Positions 34,480-43,825 of a stretch of DNA of 56,141 nucleotides are shown here, in pieces. Made by a program: the position numbers and the translations under genes. The DNA is from Patescibacteria group bacterium (GTDB lineage Bacteria; Patescibacteriota; Patescibacteriia; Patescibacteriales; UBA12465): NCBI GenBank assembly GCA_028681575.1, contig JAQUHX010000004.1, positions 1-56,141 on the forward strand. The letters are read 5' to 3'. The notes under the pieces are model-generated. The model had not been told where the DNA came from. It worked only from the letters and a program-made list of their open reading frames with translations, and did no database searches. Every line of letters begins with the position of its first letter. Positions within the stretch are counted from its first letter, which is position 1.

Positions 34480-35043
34480 TTAAAATTTAACAGTCACATT
34501 TTCCTTTTGAGCCGCGTCGCCAATTTCATAAAAACTATAGGCGGTGAACTTTAACATCTTGTTAATCAAGTTAGTTGGGAAAACTTGTAACTTAGTATTA
34601 AAGTCACGAACATTACCATTGTAGAAGCGGCGTGAAGCCATAATCTTGTCTTCGGTGTCAGTAAGCTCGCGTTGTAATTCCAAGAAATTTTGATTAGCTT
34701 TTAAATCAGGATAATTTTCTGCCAAAGCAAAAATGGAACGGAGAGTAGAAGACAACTGATTTTCTGCAACTATTTTTTTCTCCGGCTCGGCGCTCGACAC
34801 TTCCATTGCCGAATTACGAGCAGCAATCACTTTAGCTAAGGTTCCCTCTTCATGAACTGCATAACCCTTAACCGTCTCCACTAAATTAGGAATTAAGTCA
34901 TAACGTCGCTTGAGCTGAACGTCCATATCAGAAAGGGCCTCTTCAACTCTATTTTTTCCAGTAACCAAGTTATTATAAAGACCGGCGATAGCAAAGATTA
35001 AAACCGCCGCTATTGCTAAAATTAACCAAACAATCCAAGTCAT
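34480..35043 (-). CDS. lemA: LemA family protein
   Basis: One N-terminal membrane helix (about 3-22) followed by a helical bundle. VEEALSDMDVQLKRRYDLIPNLVETVKGYAVHE and the ARRFYNGNVRDFNTKLQVFPTNLI-like segment near 140-165 are diagnostic of LemA. Length 187 is typical. It is two genes upstream of htpX. The molecular role of LemA is not settled. Confidence 0.95.
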   Translation of the reverse strand: MTWIVWLILAIAAVLIFAIAGLYNNLVTGKNRVEEALSDMDVQLKRRYDLIPNLVETVKGYAVHEEGTLAKVIAARNSAMEVSSAEPEKKIVAENQLSSTLRSIFALAENYPDLKANQNFLELQRELTDTEDKIMASRRFYNGNVRDFNTKLQVFPTNLINKMLKFTAYSFYEIGDAAQKENVTVKF

Positions 35044-35063
35044 AGATTTTTAAATTAAATTTA

Positions 35064-37976
35064 TTAATTATCTAACACTTCTAAATTCAAAGAAAACTCA
35101 TGTTCGCCAATCTTAACCAAATCAGCTGTCGTTTTATCAATAAGTTCGCAGTCTTTGCTTAATGTAGCTGTCTTTATTTCTTCTTTTTTAGCGCTTACAA
35201 AATCAGCAATTTCCCTATCAGCGCCGCCAATAATTACTTTAGTTCTATCAGCCAAGTTAAGGCTGAGATCTTTTCGTTTTTTATTAATCAAACGGATAAA
35301 CTCTCTTGTCCAGCCAGCACGTTCTAATTCTGGCGTAATTACTGTATCTAATTCTAAGGCCAAAGAATCGCTTGTTTTCCAAATTAATTCGTTAACATTT
35401 AATTCTTCTATAATTAAAACTTTATATTCTGCAGGCAAACTAGCGCTAGGGGAGCTCACTGTTGCCGAAGCTAAGGCCTGACGAACTTTAATGCCAGCCG
35501 TATCTCGTTCAGCTAAGCCAAGCTCAACCACTTTTCGGACTAAAGACATATTTGTTAAAACAGTTTCATCTTTAGCACTTAAAGGTCTTGGTATTGGCCA
35601 ATTTTGCAAATGGACAGATTGGCTGGAATCCTTAAAATTATAAGCAAGTGTTTGCTGCCAAATATTCTCTGCGCTAAAAGGTAAAAACGGCGCCATCACT
35701 TTTGCTAATTCCGATAAAACATAAGCCAAAGACGCTAAAGCCGAATCCTTATCTGGCCCCAATTCTTTGAAGCGATCCCGAGAACGGCGCAAATACCAAG
35801 TTGAAAGTTCATCAATGAAATCTGTAATTGGACGCATTGCTTTAGGCAGGTTATAAGCTTCAAGGGCGGCAGTAACCTCAATCTCCAGCTGTGATAATTT
35901 AGCTAAAATCCAAGAATCTAAGACATTGCTAACCTCGGGGCGAGAAAAAGAAGTCTCTGATTCTCCAGCATACATTTCGTAAAACTTATAAACATTATTT
36001 AAAATCATGATATTTTTCCGCAAAGCATCAGCAACACCTTTTTCTGAAAAATTAAAATTCTCAGCCTGCATCACGGGGGCAGCTAACAAGTAAGCGCGTA
36101 AAGCATCAGCTCCATATTTATCAAGTAAAAGAAGAGGGTCGGGATAATTTTTTAGACGCTTAGACATCTTTTTCCCATCCTCAGCCAGGACTATCCCATT
36201 AACCACAACTTGATCAAAAGCCCGAGTTCCTTTTAGTGCCACCCCTAAAACATGGGTGTAATAAAACCAAGCACGCGTCTGGTCAACCCCCTCAGCAATA
36301 AACTGAGCGGGAAAATTAGCTTCAAACTTCTCTTGATTAGCAAAAGGATAATGCTGTTGCGCATAAGGCATCGAGCCAGACTCAAACCAGCAATCTAAAA
36401 CATCAGGGATTCTGGTCATTGTTTGGCCACAATCAGGGCAAGGAAAGGTTAATAAATCAACTTTATCTTTGTGAATATCGGTAATTGGAGAAACACCGGT
36501 TAATTCTTCTAGTTCTGCTACCGAGCCAACTAAATGCCGATGCCCATTAGCACACTCCCAAATCGGAATTGCGCTAGCCCAAAAACGTTGTCTTGAAATA
36601 GACCAATCGCGCGCTCCTTCTAGCCAGTTACCAAAGCGCCCGTCCTTAATATGAGCTGGTGACCACTTAATTTTCTTAGCCTCTTCAAGTAATTTATCTT
36701 TTATCTTAGTAATATTTACAAACCAAGAAGAGGTGGCGTAATTTAACAAAGGCGTATCGCAGCGCCAACAATGCGGATAGCTATGCTCATACTTAGCTTT
36801 AGAAAAAAGTAAATCACGATGAGCTAAGTTTTTAATAATCTCGATATCAGTTGCTTGATGATCGCCGGCAGGCTTAACGTTTAAACCGGCAAATTCCTTC
36901 ACTTCCGCTTTAATTGAACCATCAAAAGCCACATGTTGGACAAAAGGCAAGCCCTCTTTCTGACCCAGAATTAAATCATCTTCACCAAAAGCGGGAGCAA
37001 TATGAACAATTCCTGTCCCCTCTTCGGTATTAACAAATTCCGCCCCATAAATTTTCCAACCATTTTCTCGCTGCGGCAGCTGAGTATCACCCGCATAATC
37101 AGAAAAAAGCGGCTGATAAGCCTGGCCTATTAAATCAAGCCCTTTAAATTCAGAAATTATTTCATAATTCTTATCGGCTAAAACTTCAGCGGTCCGCTCT
37201 TTAGCCAAAATATAAAAATTATCTTCAATTTTCACCTTAAGATAATCAATCGTCTCATTAACTGCTAGAGCAACATTGCCAATTAATGTCCAGGGGGTGG
37301 TGGTCCAAGCAAGAATAAAAGTTTTTGGCTCAGAAACTAATTCAAATTTAGCAACCGCTGATAAATCTTTGATTATTTGATAACCCTCGGCAACCTCTGA
37401 CTGAGAAACGGTTGTTTCACAATGAGGGCAAATATGCATGGAGCGATGGTCTTGATAAATCAAATCTTGATCCCAAAGTTTTTTCATTGCCCACCAAACC
37501 GACTCCATATAATCTAAATCCATGGTCCGATAAGGATTATCCATATCTACCCAGCGGCCCAGTCGATCAATGGTTTTTCGCCACTCATCAGCATAAGTAG
37601 AAACACGTGCTCGACAAGTATCGTTAAATTTTTCAACTCCTAATTCAATGATTTCTTTTTTGCTTTTTACTCCTAATTCTTTTTCAACAATATTCTCAAT
37701 TGGTAAGCCGTGGCAATCCCAGCCCCAACGACGCTCAACCGAATAGCCGCGCATAGTTTGATAGCGCGGAATAACATCTTTAATAATACTCCCAACAAAA
37801 TGGCCATAATGAGGCAAGCCGGTTGCAAAAGGCGGTCCGTCGTAAAAAACAAAACGACCTTGCGGCGCCTCTTTAGCGACGGATTGTTTAAAAATTTCAG
37901 CACTTTGCCAAAAATCTTGAACACGTGCCTCCGATCCGGAAACCGGATTGCTGTGATTAATCTGTTCTTCTGTCAT
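35064..37976 (-). CDS. ileS: Isoleucyl-tRNA synthetase
   Basis: Class I enzyme charging tRNA-Ile. The HIGH-type motif is PHYGH (55-59) after FYDGPPFATGLPHYG, the editing domain contains the AWTTTPWTL and GIVHIAPAFGEDD motifs, and KMSKR occurs in EDGKKMSKRLKNYPDP. A long C-terminal anticodon domain follows. The 970 residues are full length and resemble the eukaryote-like (long, type 2) IleRS, which is typically less sensitive to mupirocin; that subtype is inference. It follows a small charged protein by 8 bases. Confidence 0.96.
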   Translation of the reverse strand: MTEEQINHSNPVSGSEARVQDFWQSAEIFKQSVAKEAPQGRFVFYDGPPFATGLPHYGHFVGSIIKDVIPRYQTMRGYSVERRWGWDCHGLPIENIVEKELGVKSKKEIIELGVEKFNDTCRARVSTYADEWRKTIDRLGRWVDMDNPYRTMDLDYMESVWWAMKKLWDQDLIYQDHRSMHICPHCETTVSQSEVAEGYQIIKDLSAVAKFELVSEPKTFILAWTTTPWTLIGNVALAVNETIDYLKVKIEDNFYILAKERTAEVLADKNYEIISEFKGLDLIGQAYQPLFSDYAGDTQLPQRENGWKIYGAEFVNTEEGTGIVHIAPAFGEDDLILGQKEGLPFVQHVAFDGSIKAEVKEFAGLNVKPAGDHQATDIEIIKNLAHRDLLFSKAKYEHSYPHCWRCDTPLLNYATSSWFVNITKIKDKLLEEAKKIKWSPAHIKDGRFGNWLEGARDWSISRQRFWASAIPIWECANGHRHLVGSVAELEELTGVSPITDIHKDKVDLLTFPCPDCGQTMTRIPDVLDCWFESGSMPYAQQHYPFANQEKFEANFPAQFIAEGVDQTRAWFYYTHVLGVALKGTRAFDQVVVNGIVLAEDGKKMSKRLKNYPDPLLLLDKYGADALRAYLLAAPVMQAENFNFSEKGVADALRKNIMILNNVYKFYEMYAGESETSFSRPEVSNVLDSWILAKLSQLEIEVTAALEAYNLPKAMRPITDFIDELSTWYLRRSRDRFKELGPDKDSALASLAYVLSELAKVMAPFLPFSAENIWQQTLAYNFKDSSQSVHLQNWPIPRPLSAKDETVLTNMSLVRKVVELGLAERDTAGIKVRQALASATVSSPSASLPAEYKVLIIEELNVNELIWKTSDSLALELDTVITPELERAGWTREFIRLINKKRKDLSLNLADRTKVIIGGADREIADFVSAKKEEIKTATLSKDCELIDKTTADLVKIGEHEFSLNLEVLDN

Positions 37977-37984
37977 AGTATTAA

Positions 37985-38224
37985 TTAAAGGCGACGAGAA
38001 GGATCGATGTCAGTCATTGGGTCATCATGATACAATTCATTGAGCTCCGCTTGGCGCTCCTCAAAATCACGACGCTGCTTCTCTGCTTGTTCGTTTTTTA
38101 ATTTTTCATCCTCAGCCGCCACTAAATCAGCTTCTTTTTCTAAAGCTGTTTGCTCACGACGAGTGAAAATTTTATCAGCCGCCTTATGACCGGCAGCCAA
38201 AGGGTCGATTATTTTTTCAAACAT
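37985..38224 (-). CDS. Small charged helical protein, unknown
   Basis: A 79-residue protein with very high Glu/Lys/Arg/Ala content, predicted to be one long helix or coiled coil (about 22-66), and a short tail ending HDDPMTDIDPSRRL. No membrane segment or known domain. It is the first gene after the promoter at 38249-38277 and lies 8 bases before ileS, so it heads the long minus-strand run. The start ATG at 38224 fits the promoter, with a leader of about 20 bases. Function not recognised. Confidence 0.75.
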   Translation of the reverse strand: MFEKIIDPLAAGHKAADKIFTRREQTALEKEADLVAAEDEKLKNEQAEKQRRDFEERQAELNELYHDDPMTDIDPSRRL

Positions 38225-38248
38225 AAATTTAAAACTCTTAACTTGCCT

Positions 38249-38277
38249 AAATTAACATATAAATACCGAAAAATCAA
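38249..38277 (-). promoter_or_regulatory. Promoter for the ileS-led gene run
   Basis: On the minus strand TTGATT (38272-38277) and TAATTT (38249-38254) are 17 bases apart, both moderate matches to the consensus. This is the only clear promoter I see ahead of the run of close-packed genes that continues to 18495. Confidence 0.55.
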
Positions 38278-38317
38278 GAGAAAAAATGAGCAAAAATAAG
38301 TTAAAATTAAGAAAAAA

Positions 38318-39460
38318 CTATTTTTTAGGACTTATTTTTTCATAAAGATTAATCATTTTCTGAGCCATTTTAAAGGCCTGAAACTTCTCCGCTGTTTGCC
38401 GAGAAGCGGTTGACATTTTCTGACGTAAATCAAAGTTATTAGTCAAGGATTGAATCGCCGCCTGAGCTTCGGCTAAATTATTAACAATAAAACCATTTTC
38501 ACCAGAATTGATAATTTCTGGAACAACTCCGACCGGATAAGCGACCGGAATTAAACCTTGCGACATAGCTTCAATTAAACTTAAAGAAAAACCTTCATAG
38601 CGCGAGGGCAGAAAAAAAATATCACCAGCGCTAGCAGCCAAATAATTGGGAATTTCATTTTTTAAAACATTAGCGATAACCTGATGATTGGAAATAGTGT
38701 TTTGCAACCAATTAATTAACTTCTTACTACGAGTCATTATTAAAGAAGTTTTTGGTAAATCGGAAAAAAGACGATATAAATTAACTAGGCGATCAATCCC
38801 TTTTAGCTTTAGAGTAAAAACATCTTCACCAATCCGCCCTAAAAAAACAATTTTCGGTTTTTCTGTAAGAGGTTGTTTCGGTTGGCTAAACCAGTAATCT
38901 TCAATTGCATTATGAACAACAAAAATTTTTTCAGCCGGAATTTCTTGTTTTAATAAATCCTGATAAACAATTTCTGAGGTCGCAATCACACAATCAGCAC
39001 GTTCAGCGGCATATTTTTCTATCATTGCAATATCATGTTGAGGACGACGCGATTTCAAATTTAATTCCTTAATTACCCCAGCCTGCTTTAACTCTTTGAT
39101 AATTTTACTCCCTCCATCTTCCAAAAATCTGGTCTTAGGGGTATCCCGTAAAAAACCATAAGTAGTCGAGCCAAAATGGGAGACAACCGGCTTATTAAAA
39201 CGCAAAAAAGCAAGCGGAGTATAAGTTGTGCCTTGAATAATATCAGCTTTTAAAATCTCGTTACGACTCTCCATTAATGAATAAAAGAAAAGGATATTAT
39301 TAACTCCTTTAAGGGCAATAGGTGTATCACTAAGAGAAAACCTCGGATAAAAATCTTTTACCCCAACTCCTTGTCGACGTAATGAGGCTACAATTAAACT
39401 ATTAATATACCCTGCCCCAGTTTTAACCTTTTTACTGCTATGAATGTATGATATTTTCAT
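38318..39460 (-). CDS. GT4 family glycosyltransferase, stand-alone
   Basis: GT-B enzyme with KISYIHSSKKVKTGAGYINSLIVASL at the N-terminus and a GT4 donor domain (VVHNAIEDYWF, IVFLGRIGEDVFTLKLKGIDRL, RYEGFSLSLIEAMSQGLIPVAYPVGVVPEII with E-x7-E). I start at the ATG at 39460 (380 residues); a TTG nine codons earlier overlaps the -10 box. It is not in an operon: the secA terminator lies ahead and the ileS-run promoter follows. It has leaderless promoter geometry. No terminator is visible after it. Confidence 0.86.
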   Translation of the reverse strand: MKISYIHSSKKVKTGAGYINSLIVASLRRQGVGVKDFYPRFSLSDTPIALKGVNNILFFYSLMESRNEILKADIIQGTTYTPLAFLRFNKPVVSHFGSTTYGFLRDTPKTRFLEDGGSKIIKELKQAGVIKELNLKSRRPQHDIAMIEKYAAERADCVIATSEIVYQDLLKQEIPAEKIFVVHNAIEDYWFSQPKQPLTEKPKIVFLGRIGEDVFTLKLKGIDRLVNLYRLFSDLPKTSLIMTRSKKLINWLQNTISNHQVIANVLKNEIPNYLAASAGDIFFLPSRYEGFSLSLIEAMSQGLIPVAYPVGVVPEIINSGENGFIVNNLAEAQAAIQSLTNNFDLRQKMSTASRQTAEKFQAFKMAQKMINLYEKISPKK

Positions 39461-39466
39461 ATTTAT

Positions 39467-39495
39467 AATATAGCTAATTACCACCAATAATACAA
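39467..39495 (-). promoter_or_regulatory. Possible leaderless promoter of the stand-alone GT4 gene
   Basis: TATATT (39467-39472) lies 6 bases before the ATG at 39460, with TTGTAT (39490-39495) 17 bases further up. The -35 match is weak and overlaps the U-tract of the secA terminator. Confidence 0.5.
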
Positions 39496-39521
39496 AAACC
39501 CGCTCCTTCGCTCGGGTTTTT
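39494..39521 (-). terminator. Intrinsic terminator of secA
   Basis: AAAAACCCG (39494-39502) and CGGGTTTTT (39513-39521) form a 9-bp stem with a 10-base loop, giving a run of five T residues on either strand. It lies 36 bases after the secA stop. Confidence 0.85.
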
Positions 39522-39557
39522 ATATTTTAACTAATGTTAATTTAAATAAGTTGGCGC

Positions 39558-42284
39558 TTAAGCCCCGCAACACTTTTTAAACTTCTTACCACTGCCACAA
39601 GGGCAAAGATCGTTGCGACCAACCACTTTACCAGATTCGTCTTTTATCTTATTCCTCACTAAATCAATAGTTTCCCCCGGCTGATGATCGGTGGCCACCT
39701 TGGCCGCTCCAGAAAATTTTAGATTTTGTTTATTATTCGATTTTTGAAGGTTAGCGACTAATTGTGGCGCCAACTCTAAGGCATCACCAGTTTTATAAAT
39801 TGAATAAACCACCTGACGGCGAATTAACTCGTTTAGCTCACGAAAAAGACGATAAGCTTCCTTTTTATACTCCACTAAAGGATCCCGCTGACCATAACCA
39901 CGCAAACCAATGGAACCCCGCAGATAATCCATCGTCTCTAAATGTTCAACCCATAACTGATCAATGGAGCGCAATAAAATACCCTTCTCTACTTCAATAA
40001 AATTAATCCCCGCCCCCTCAAGAGATTCTTTTAGATTTTCGTACTTTTTAGCTGCCCAATCTTGTAGCTCTGACAAAAGTGCCGCTGAACCTTCGTGACC
40101 AGAGTTATTATGAAAAGCTAATATTTTTTCTGTTTGCTCTTCATTTAAAGGGAAAATAGCAGTCACTGATTCAGCAACTTCTTGTAAGTTCCAATCTTTA
40201 GGCTCACCAAGGCAATGAAAAGAAATAATCTGGTTTAATTCTTCATTAATTATTTCTTTAACAATATCGGCCAACTGGCGGTCACCATGGTTGCCAACAC
40301 CCTCGGCAATTTCTAAAATCTCACGCCGCCTTTGATAAATGGCCTCTCGATGTTTATTAATAACATCATCATATTCAACTAAATGTTTGCGGGTATCAAA
40401 GTTATTACCCTCCACTCTTTTTTGAGCCGATTCAACCGACTTGGAAATCATGCTACTTTCAATCGGCATATCTTCCGGTACTTTAAGCATTCGCATAGCA
40501 TTCTTCATCCGATCACCCCCAAAAACTCGCATTAAATCGTCTTCAGTCGAAACATAAAAACGAGATGAACCAGGATCACCCTGACGACCGGCCCGACCAC
40601 GCAACTGATTATCAATTCGTCGTGACTCGTGACGCTCAGTGCCAATAACATGCAGTCCGCCTAAAGCAATCACCTCTTCCTGTTCCGCTTTGGCACGGGA
40701 AACGGCCTCAGGATCATTGCTGTCCGGTGTTCCCCCTAAAATAATATCAACGCCGCGACCAGCCATATTGGTTGCTAAAGTAATTGCCCCCTTGCGGCCA
40801 GCCTGAGCGATAGTTTCTGCTTCCCGTTGATGATTTTTAGCGTTCAACATTGCTGGATACAAACCTTCACGCTCCATCATTTCAGTCAAAATTTCATTTT
40901 TTTCAATTGAGATAGTACCAATCAAAATTGGCTGCCCCTTAGCGTTTCTTTCTTTAACATCAGCAATAACCGCTTGATACTTCCCTGTCTCGGTACGATA
41001 AATTAAATCATTATAATCCTTACGGATGTTTGGTTTATTTGTCGGAATAACAATAGTTTCCAATTTATAAATTTTATAAAACTCTTCTGCTTCTGTAACT
41101 GCCGTTCCAGTCATACCAGACAACTTTTGATACATTCGGAACAAGTTCTGAAAAGTAACCGTAGCCATTGTCTGCGATTCTTTCTGAACTTTTACGCCTT
41201 CCTTAGCCTCAATTGCCTGATGAAGACCTTCACTGTAACGACGACCAGGCATTAAACGGCCAGTAAATTCATCAACAATAATAATTTCATCTTCTTTAAC
41301 GACATAATCTTTATCCCGCTTAAACAAGACATGAGCTTTAAGTGCTTGTTCAATATTATGAACATCTTTGATGCCACCGGCAACATAGATATTTTCCACT
41401 CCAAGCAACTTTTCCATTTTATTTAAACCATTTTCCGTTAAAGTAACCGCGCGTTGTTTTTCATCTAAATTATAATCCTCGTTCTCTTCCAAACCTTGAA
41501 CTAGTTGGGCAAATTTAAAGTAACGATCACTTGACTCTTCAGCTGGAGCACTAATAATTAAAGGGGTTCTGGCTTCATCAATTAAAATTGAGTCAATTTC
41601 ATCAACAATCGCATAATGCAAATCGCGCTGCACAGTCTGCGCTAAACTACCAACCATGTTATCCCGCAAATAATCAAAGCCAAACTCATTATTAGTGCCG
41701 TAAGTAATATCACAATAATAAGCTTCGCGGCGAGAAATCGGTTTAAAATGCTGTAAACGCTCATCATACTGCGTCTCATCAATATATTCTGGATCATAAA
41801 TAAAAGCAGCATCATGGATAATGACGCTAGTTGATAAACCGAGAGCATAATAGACAGGAGCCATCCAGCCAGCGCCAACTCGCGCCAAATAATCATTAAC
41901 CGTAATTAAATGAGCCCCTTTTCCTTCTAAGGCGTTTAAATATAAAGGCAAGGTCGCAACCAGAGTTTTTCCTTCACCGGTTTTCATTTCGGCAATTTGA
42001 CCACGATGCAAAACAACGCCACCAATAAGCTGAACATCGTAGTGGCGCTTATTAAGTAAGCGCTTAGAAGCCTCACGAACAACCGCAAAAGCCTCCGGAA
42101 GTAAATCGTCTAAAGATTCTCCGGCTGCCAAACGCTCTTTAAAGAGAAGAGTTTTCTCTCCTAACTCAGACAGTGATAGGGTGCCCAGATTCGGCTCAAA
42201 ATCATTAATCTTTGCCACTAGTGGCAAAATTGTCCGAATAATTTTTTCATTAGGATCACCTAATATTTTACTGATTAAACTCAT
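39558..42284 (-). CDS. secA: Preprotein translocase ATPase SecA
   Basis: Motor of the Sec export channel. The N-terminal nucleotide-binding domain has AEMKTGEGKTLVATL (Walker A) and IVDEIDSILIDEARTPLIIS (Walker B), the second has NMAGRGVDIILGG and QLRGRAGRQGDPGSS, and the preprotein cross-linking and scaffold regions lie between and after them. The C-terminus carries a zinc-binding tail with Cys894, Cys896, Cys905 and Cys906 (DLCPCGSGKKFKKCC). Length 908 is full size. It has its own promoter and terminator, and hpf lies upstream. Confidence 0.97.
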   Translation of the reverse strand: MSLISKILGDPNEKIIRTILPLVAKINDFEPNLGTLSLSELGEKTLLFKERLAAGESLDDLLPEAFAVVREASKRLLNKRHYDVQLIGGVVLHRGQIAEMKTGEGKTLVATLPLYLNALEGKGAHLITVNDYLARVGAGWMAPVYYALGLSTSVIIHDAAFIYDPEYIDETQYDERLQHFKPISRREAYYCDITYGTNNEFGFDYLRDNMVGSLAQTVQRDLHYAIVDEIDSILIDEARTPLIISAPAEESSDRYFKFAQLVQGLEENEDYNLDEKQRAVTLTENGLNKMEKLLGVENIYVAGGIKDVHNIEQALKAHVLFKRDKDYVVKEDEIIIVDEFTGRLMPGRRYSEGLHQAIEAKEGVKVQKESQTMATVTFQNLFRMYQKLSGMTGTAVTEAEEFYKIYKLETIVIPTNKPNIRKDYNDLIYRTETGKYQAVIADVKERNAKGQPILIGTISIEKNEILTEMMEREGLYPAMLNAKNHQREAETIAQAGRKGAITLATNMAGRGVDIILGGTPDSNDPEAVSRAKAEQEEVIALGGLHVIGTERHESRRIDNQLRGRAGRQGDPGSSRFYVSTEDDLMRVFGGDRMKNAMRMLKVPEDMPIESSMISKSVESAQKRVEGNNFDTRKHLVEYDDVINKHREAIYQRRREILEIAEGVGNHGDRQLADIVKEIINEELNQIISFHCLGEPKDWNLQEVAESVTAIFPLNEEQTEKILAFHNNSGHEGSAALLSELQDWAAKKYENLKESLEGAGINFIEVEKGILLRSIDQLWVEHLETMDYLRGSIGLRGYGQRDPLVEYKKEAYRLFRELNELIRRQVVYSIYKTGDALELAPQLVANLQKSNNKQNLKFSGAAKVATDHQPGETIDLVRNKIKDESGKVVGRNDLCPCGSGKKFKKCCGA

Positions 42285-42308
42285 ATTTTTATCTTATCTT
42301 GAAGAAAC

Positions 42309-42337
42309 AGCCTAGCTCAATTAACAAGTGGCGTCAA
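42309..42337 (-). promoter_or_regulatory. Promoter of secA
   Basis: TTGACG (42332-42337), one mismatch to consensus, and TAGGCT (42309-42314) are 17 bases apart on the minus strand, giving a leader of about 17 bases before the secA ATG. The -10 match is poor. Confidence 0.5.
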
Positions 42338-42366
42338 TTTATTTTTTAAAAACAAAAAGAAAAATC

Positions 42367-42684
42367 TTAAGCCTTCTTATCGCGTTTCTTTTCTCGATGC
42401 TTAACAATTGCGGCCGCTAAATGATCTTTAACTTTATCAATTGCCTTATACATATCTGTCTCAGTCTTTTCTATCCGTAAAAGAGCACCGGGAAGATTTA
42501 AATTGGCCTCAACCCGAAAAACTTGCCCTTTGGCCTGGTCACCGCCGGTTTTAGCGAGTTCCACATCAAAATGAATTACCGGAGTATCACCAAGAAATTT
42601 TTCCAACATATTCATTTTTTCTTCAACATATTGAGAAATTGCTGGAGTAAGAGTTATTTTGGTGGCTAATAAATTAATTTTCAT
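42367..42684 (-). CDS. hpf: Ribosome hibernation promoting factor, short form
   Basis: Small protein that binds the 30S decoding region and inactivates ribosomes in slow growth. MKINLLATKITLTPAISQYVEEKMNMLEKFL and the basic C-terminal half (TDMYKAIDKVKDHLAAAIVKHREKKRDKKA) match the HPF/RaiA fold. At 105 residues it lacks the C-terminal dimerisation domain of long HPF. It is 25 bases after rseP. A TATAAT lies 14 bases before the ATG, but without a good -35. Confidence 0.93.
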   Translation of the reverse strand: MKINLLATKITLTPAISQYVEEKMNMLEKFLGDTPVIHFDVELAKTGGDQAKGQVFRVEANLNLPGALLRIEKTETDMYKAIDKVKDHLAAAIVKHREKKRDKKA

Positions 42685-42709
42685 ATATTTAACAGTTAAT
42701 TATAATAAT

Positions 42710-43816
42710 CTATTGAAAAAGACGAAGAACATCTTTATAAGTAACAAAGACAATTAAAGCCATTAAGAGGAAAAAGCCAGCATTATTGAGTAAGGCCTCA
42801 AGCTCTTTTTTAAGTGGCCGCCCGCGCAGTTTTTCAACCAAAAGAAGAAAAGCCCGTCCACCATCAAGAGCAGGAAAAGGAAAGAAGTTTAAAACAGCTA
42901 AGTTTAAAGATAGTAAGGCGGTAAAATTCATCAGGTTAGTAAAACCAAAACGAGCTACTTGCCCAGTCATCTGAGCAATCATAATTGGGCCACCAACTGA
43001 ATCGCCAACAGGAGTACCAACAAATAAATCTCTAATTAAATGAATAAAGGCTAGAATAATGACCCCCAACATTTGAAAGCTATACTTAAAACCTTCATAA
43101 ATTGCCAGGAAAAATGAATAACGGACCACCTCGACCTGATCTAGGCTAACCCCAATCAAACCTCGCCCCTCCTCGCCTTCAGGAACAACCGCTAAACGCT
43201 GTTCTTTTCCCGAACGCTCAATCGTCACTAAAACCTCCTGATTAGGAGAAGCGCCAATGGCTTCTTGAAAAAGAGCCACCTTATCCAGAGACTGATCATT
43301 AACAGCCTTTAAAACATCGCCGCTTTTAAAACCAGCCTGATCGGCCGGAGAGCCAGCCAGAACTTCAATAATTTTTATCTGCCCACCCTCAGCAACTGAC
43401 TGCGGCGCCCCTATCATCATACTGGCACTAAATAAAAAACCAGCAAAAATAACATTCATCGTAACTCCAGCCGCCAAAATAATAAAACGTTGCCAAATTT
43501 TTTTACTAGCAAAACTATCTTGATCAAGAGAATCGCCATCTTGACCCTTTATTCTGACAAAGCCACCCAAAGGCAGCCAATTCAAAGAATAAACTGTATC
43601 TTTAGGCTCTGGAATTAACTTCTCCAAATCGCGACTACCCCAAAAAAAATGCCATCCCTTATCAAGCCCTCGATAAAAACCAAACAAACGAGGCGGCATT
43701 CCTAAACCAAACTCCTCTGCTCCAACCTTAAAATAACGGGCAGCCCAAAAATGACCAAACTCATGAACCAGAACTAAAACGGAAAGAACCGCTAAAAAAA
43801 TTATAACAGTTAACAT
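42710..43816 (-). CDS. rseP: Site-2 zinc metalloprotease RseP/M50
   Basis: Intramembrane protease of the RseP/MmpA family. The zinc motif HEFGH is at 18-22 in the first helix, a PDZ domain lies at about 140-215 (GSPADQAGFKSGDVLKAVND), and the second zinc motif is NFFPFPALDGG near residue 320. Four membrane helices and 368 residues are normal. It is 9 bases after frr, a common pairing in bacteria, although uppS, cdsA and dxr are missing here. Its substrate, usually an anti-sigma factor, is not in this window. Confidence 0.95.
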   Translation of the reverse strand: MLTVIIFLAVLSVLVLVHEFGHFWAARYFKVGAEEFGLGMPPRLFGFYRGLDKGWHFFWGSRDLEKLIPEPKDTVYSLNWLPLGGFVRIKGQDGDSLDQDSFASKKIWQRFIILAAGVTMNVIFAGFLFSASMMIGAPQSVAEGGQIKIIEVLAGSPADQAGFKSGDVLKAVNDQSLDKVALFQEAIGASPNQEVLVTIERSGKEQRLAVVPEGEEGRGLIGVSLDQVEVVRYSFFLAIYEGFKYSFQMLGVIILAFIHLIRDLFVGTPVGDSVGGPIMIAQMTGQVARFGFTNLMNFTALLSLNLAVLNFFPFPALDGGRAFLLLVEKLRGRPLKKELEALLNNAGFFLLMALIVFVTYKDVLRLFQ

Positions 43817-43825
43817 GTGATTAAA

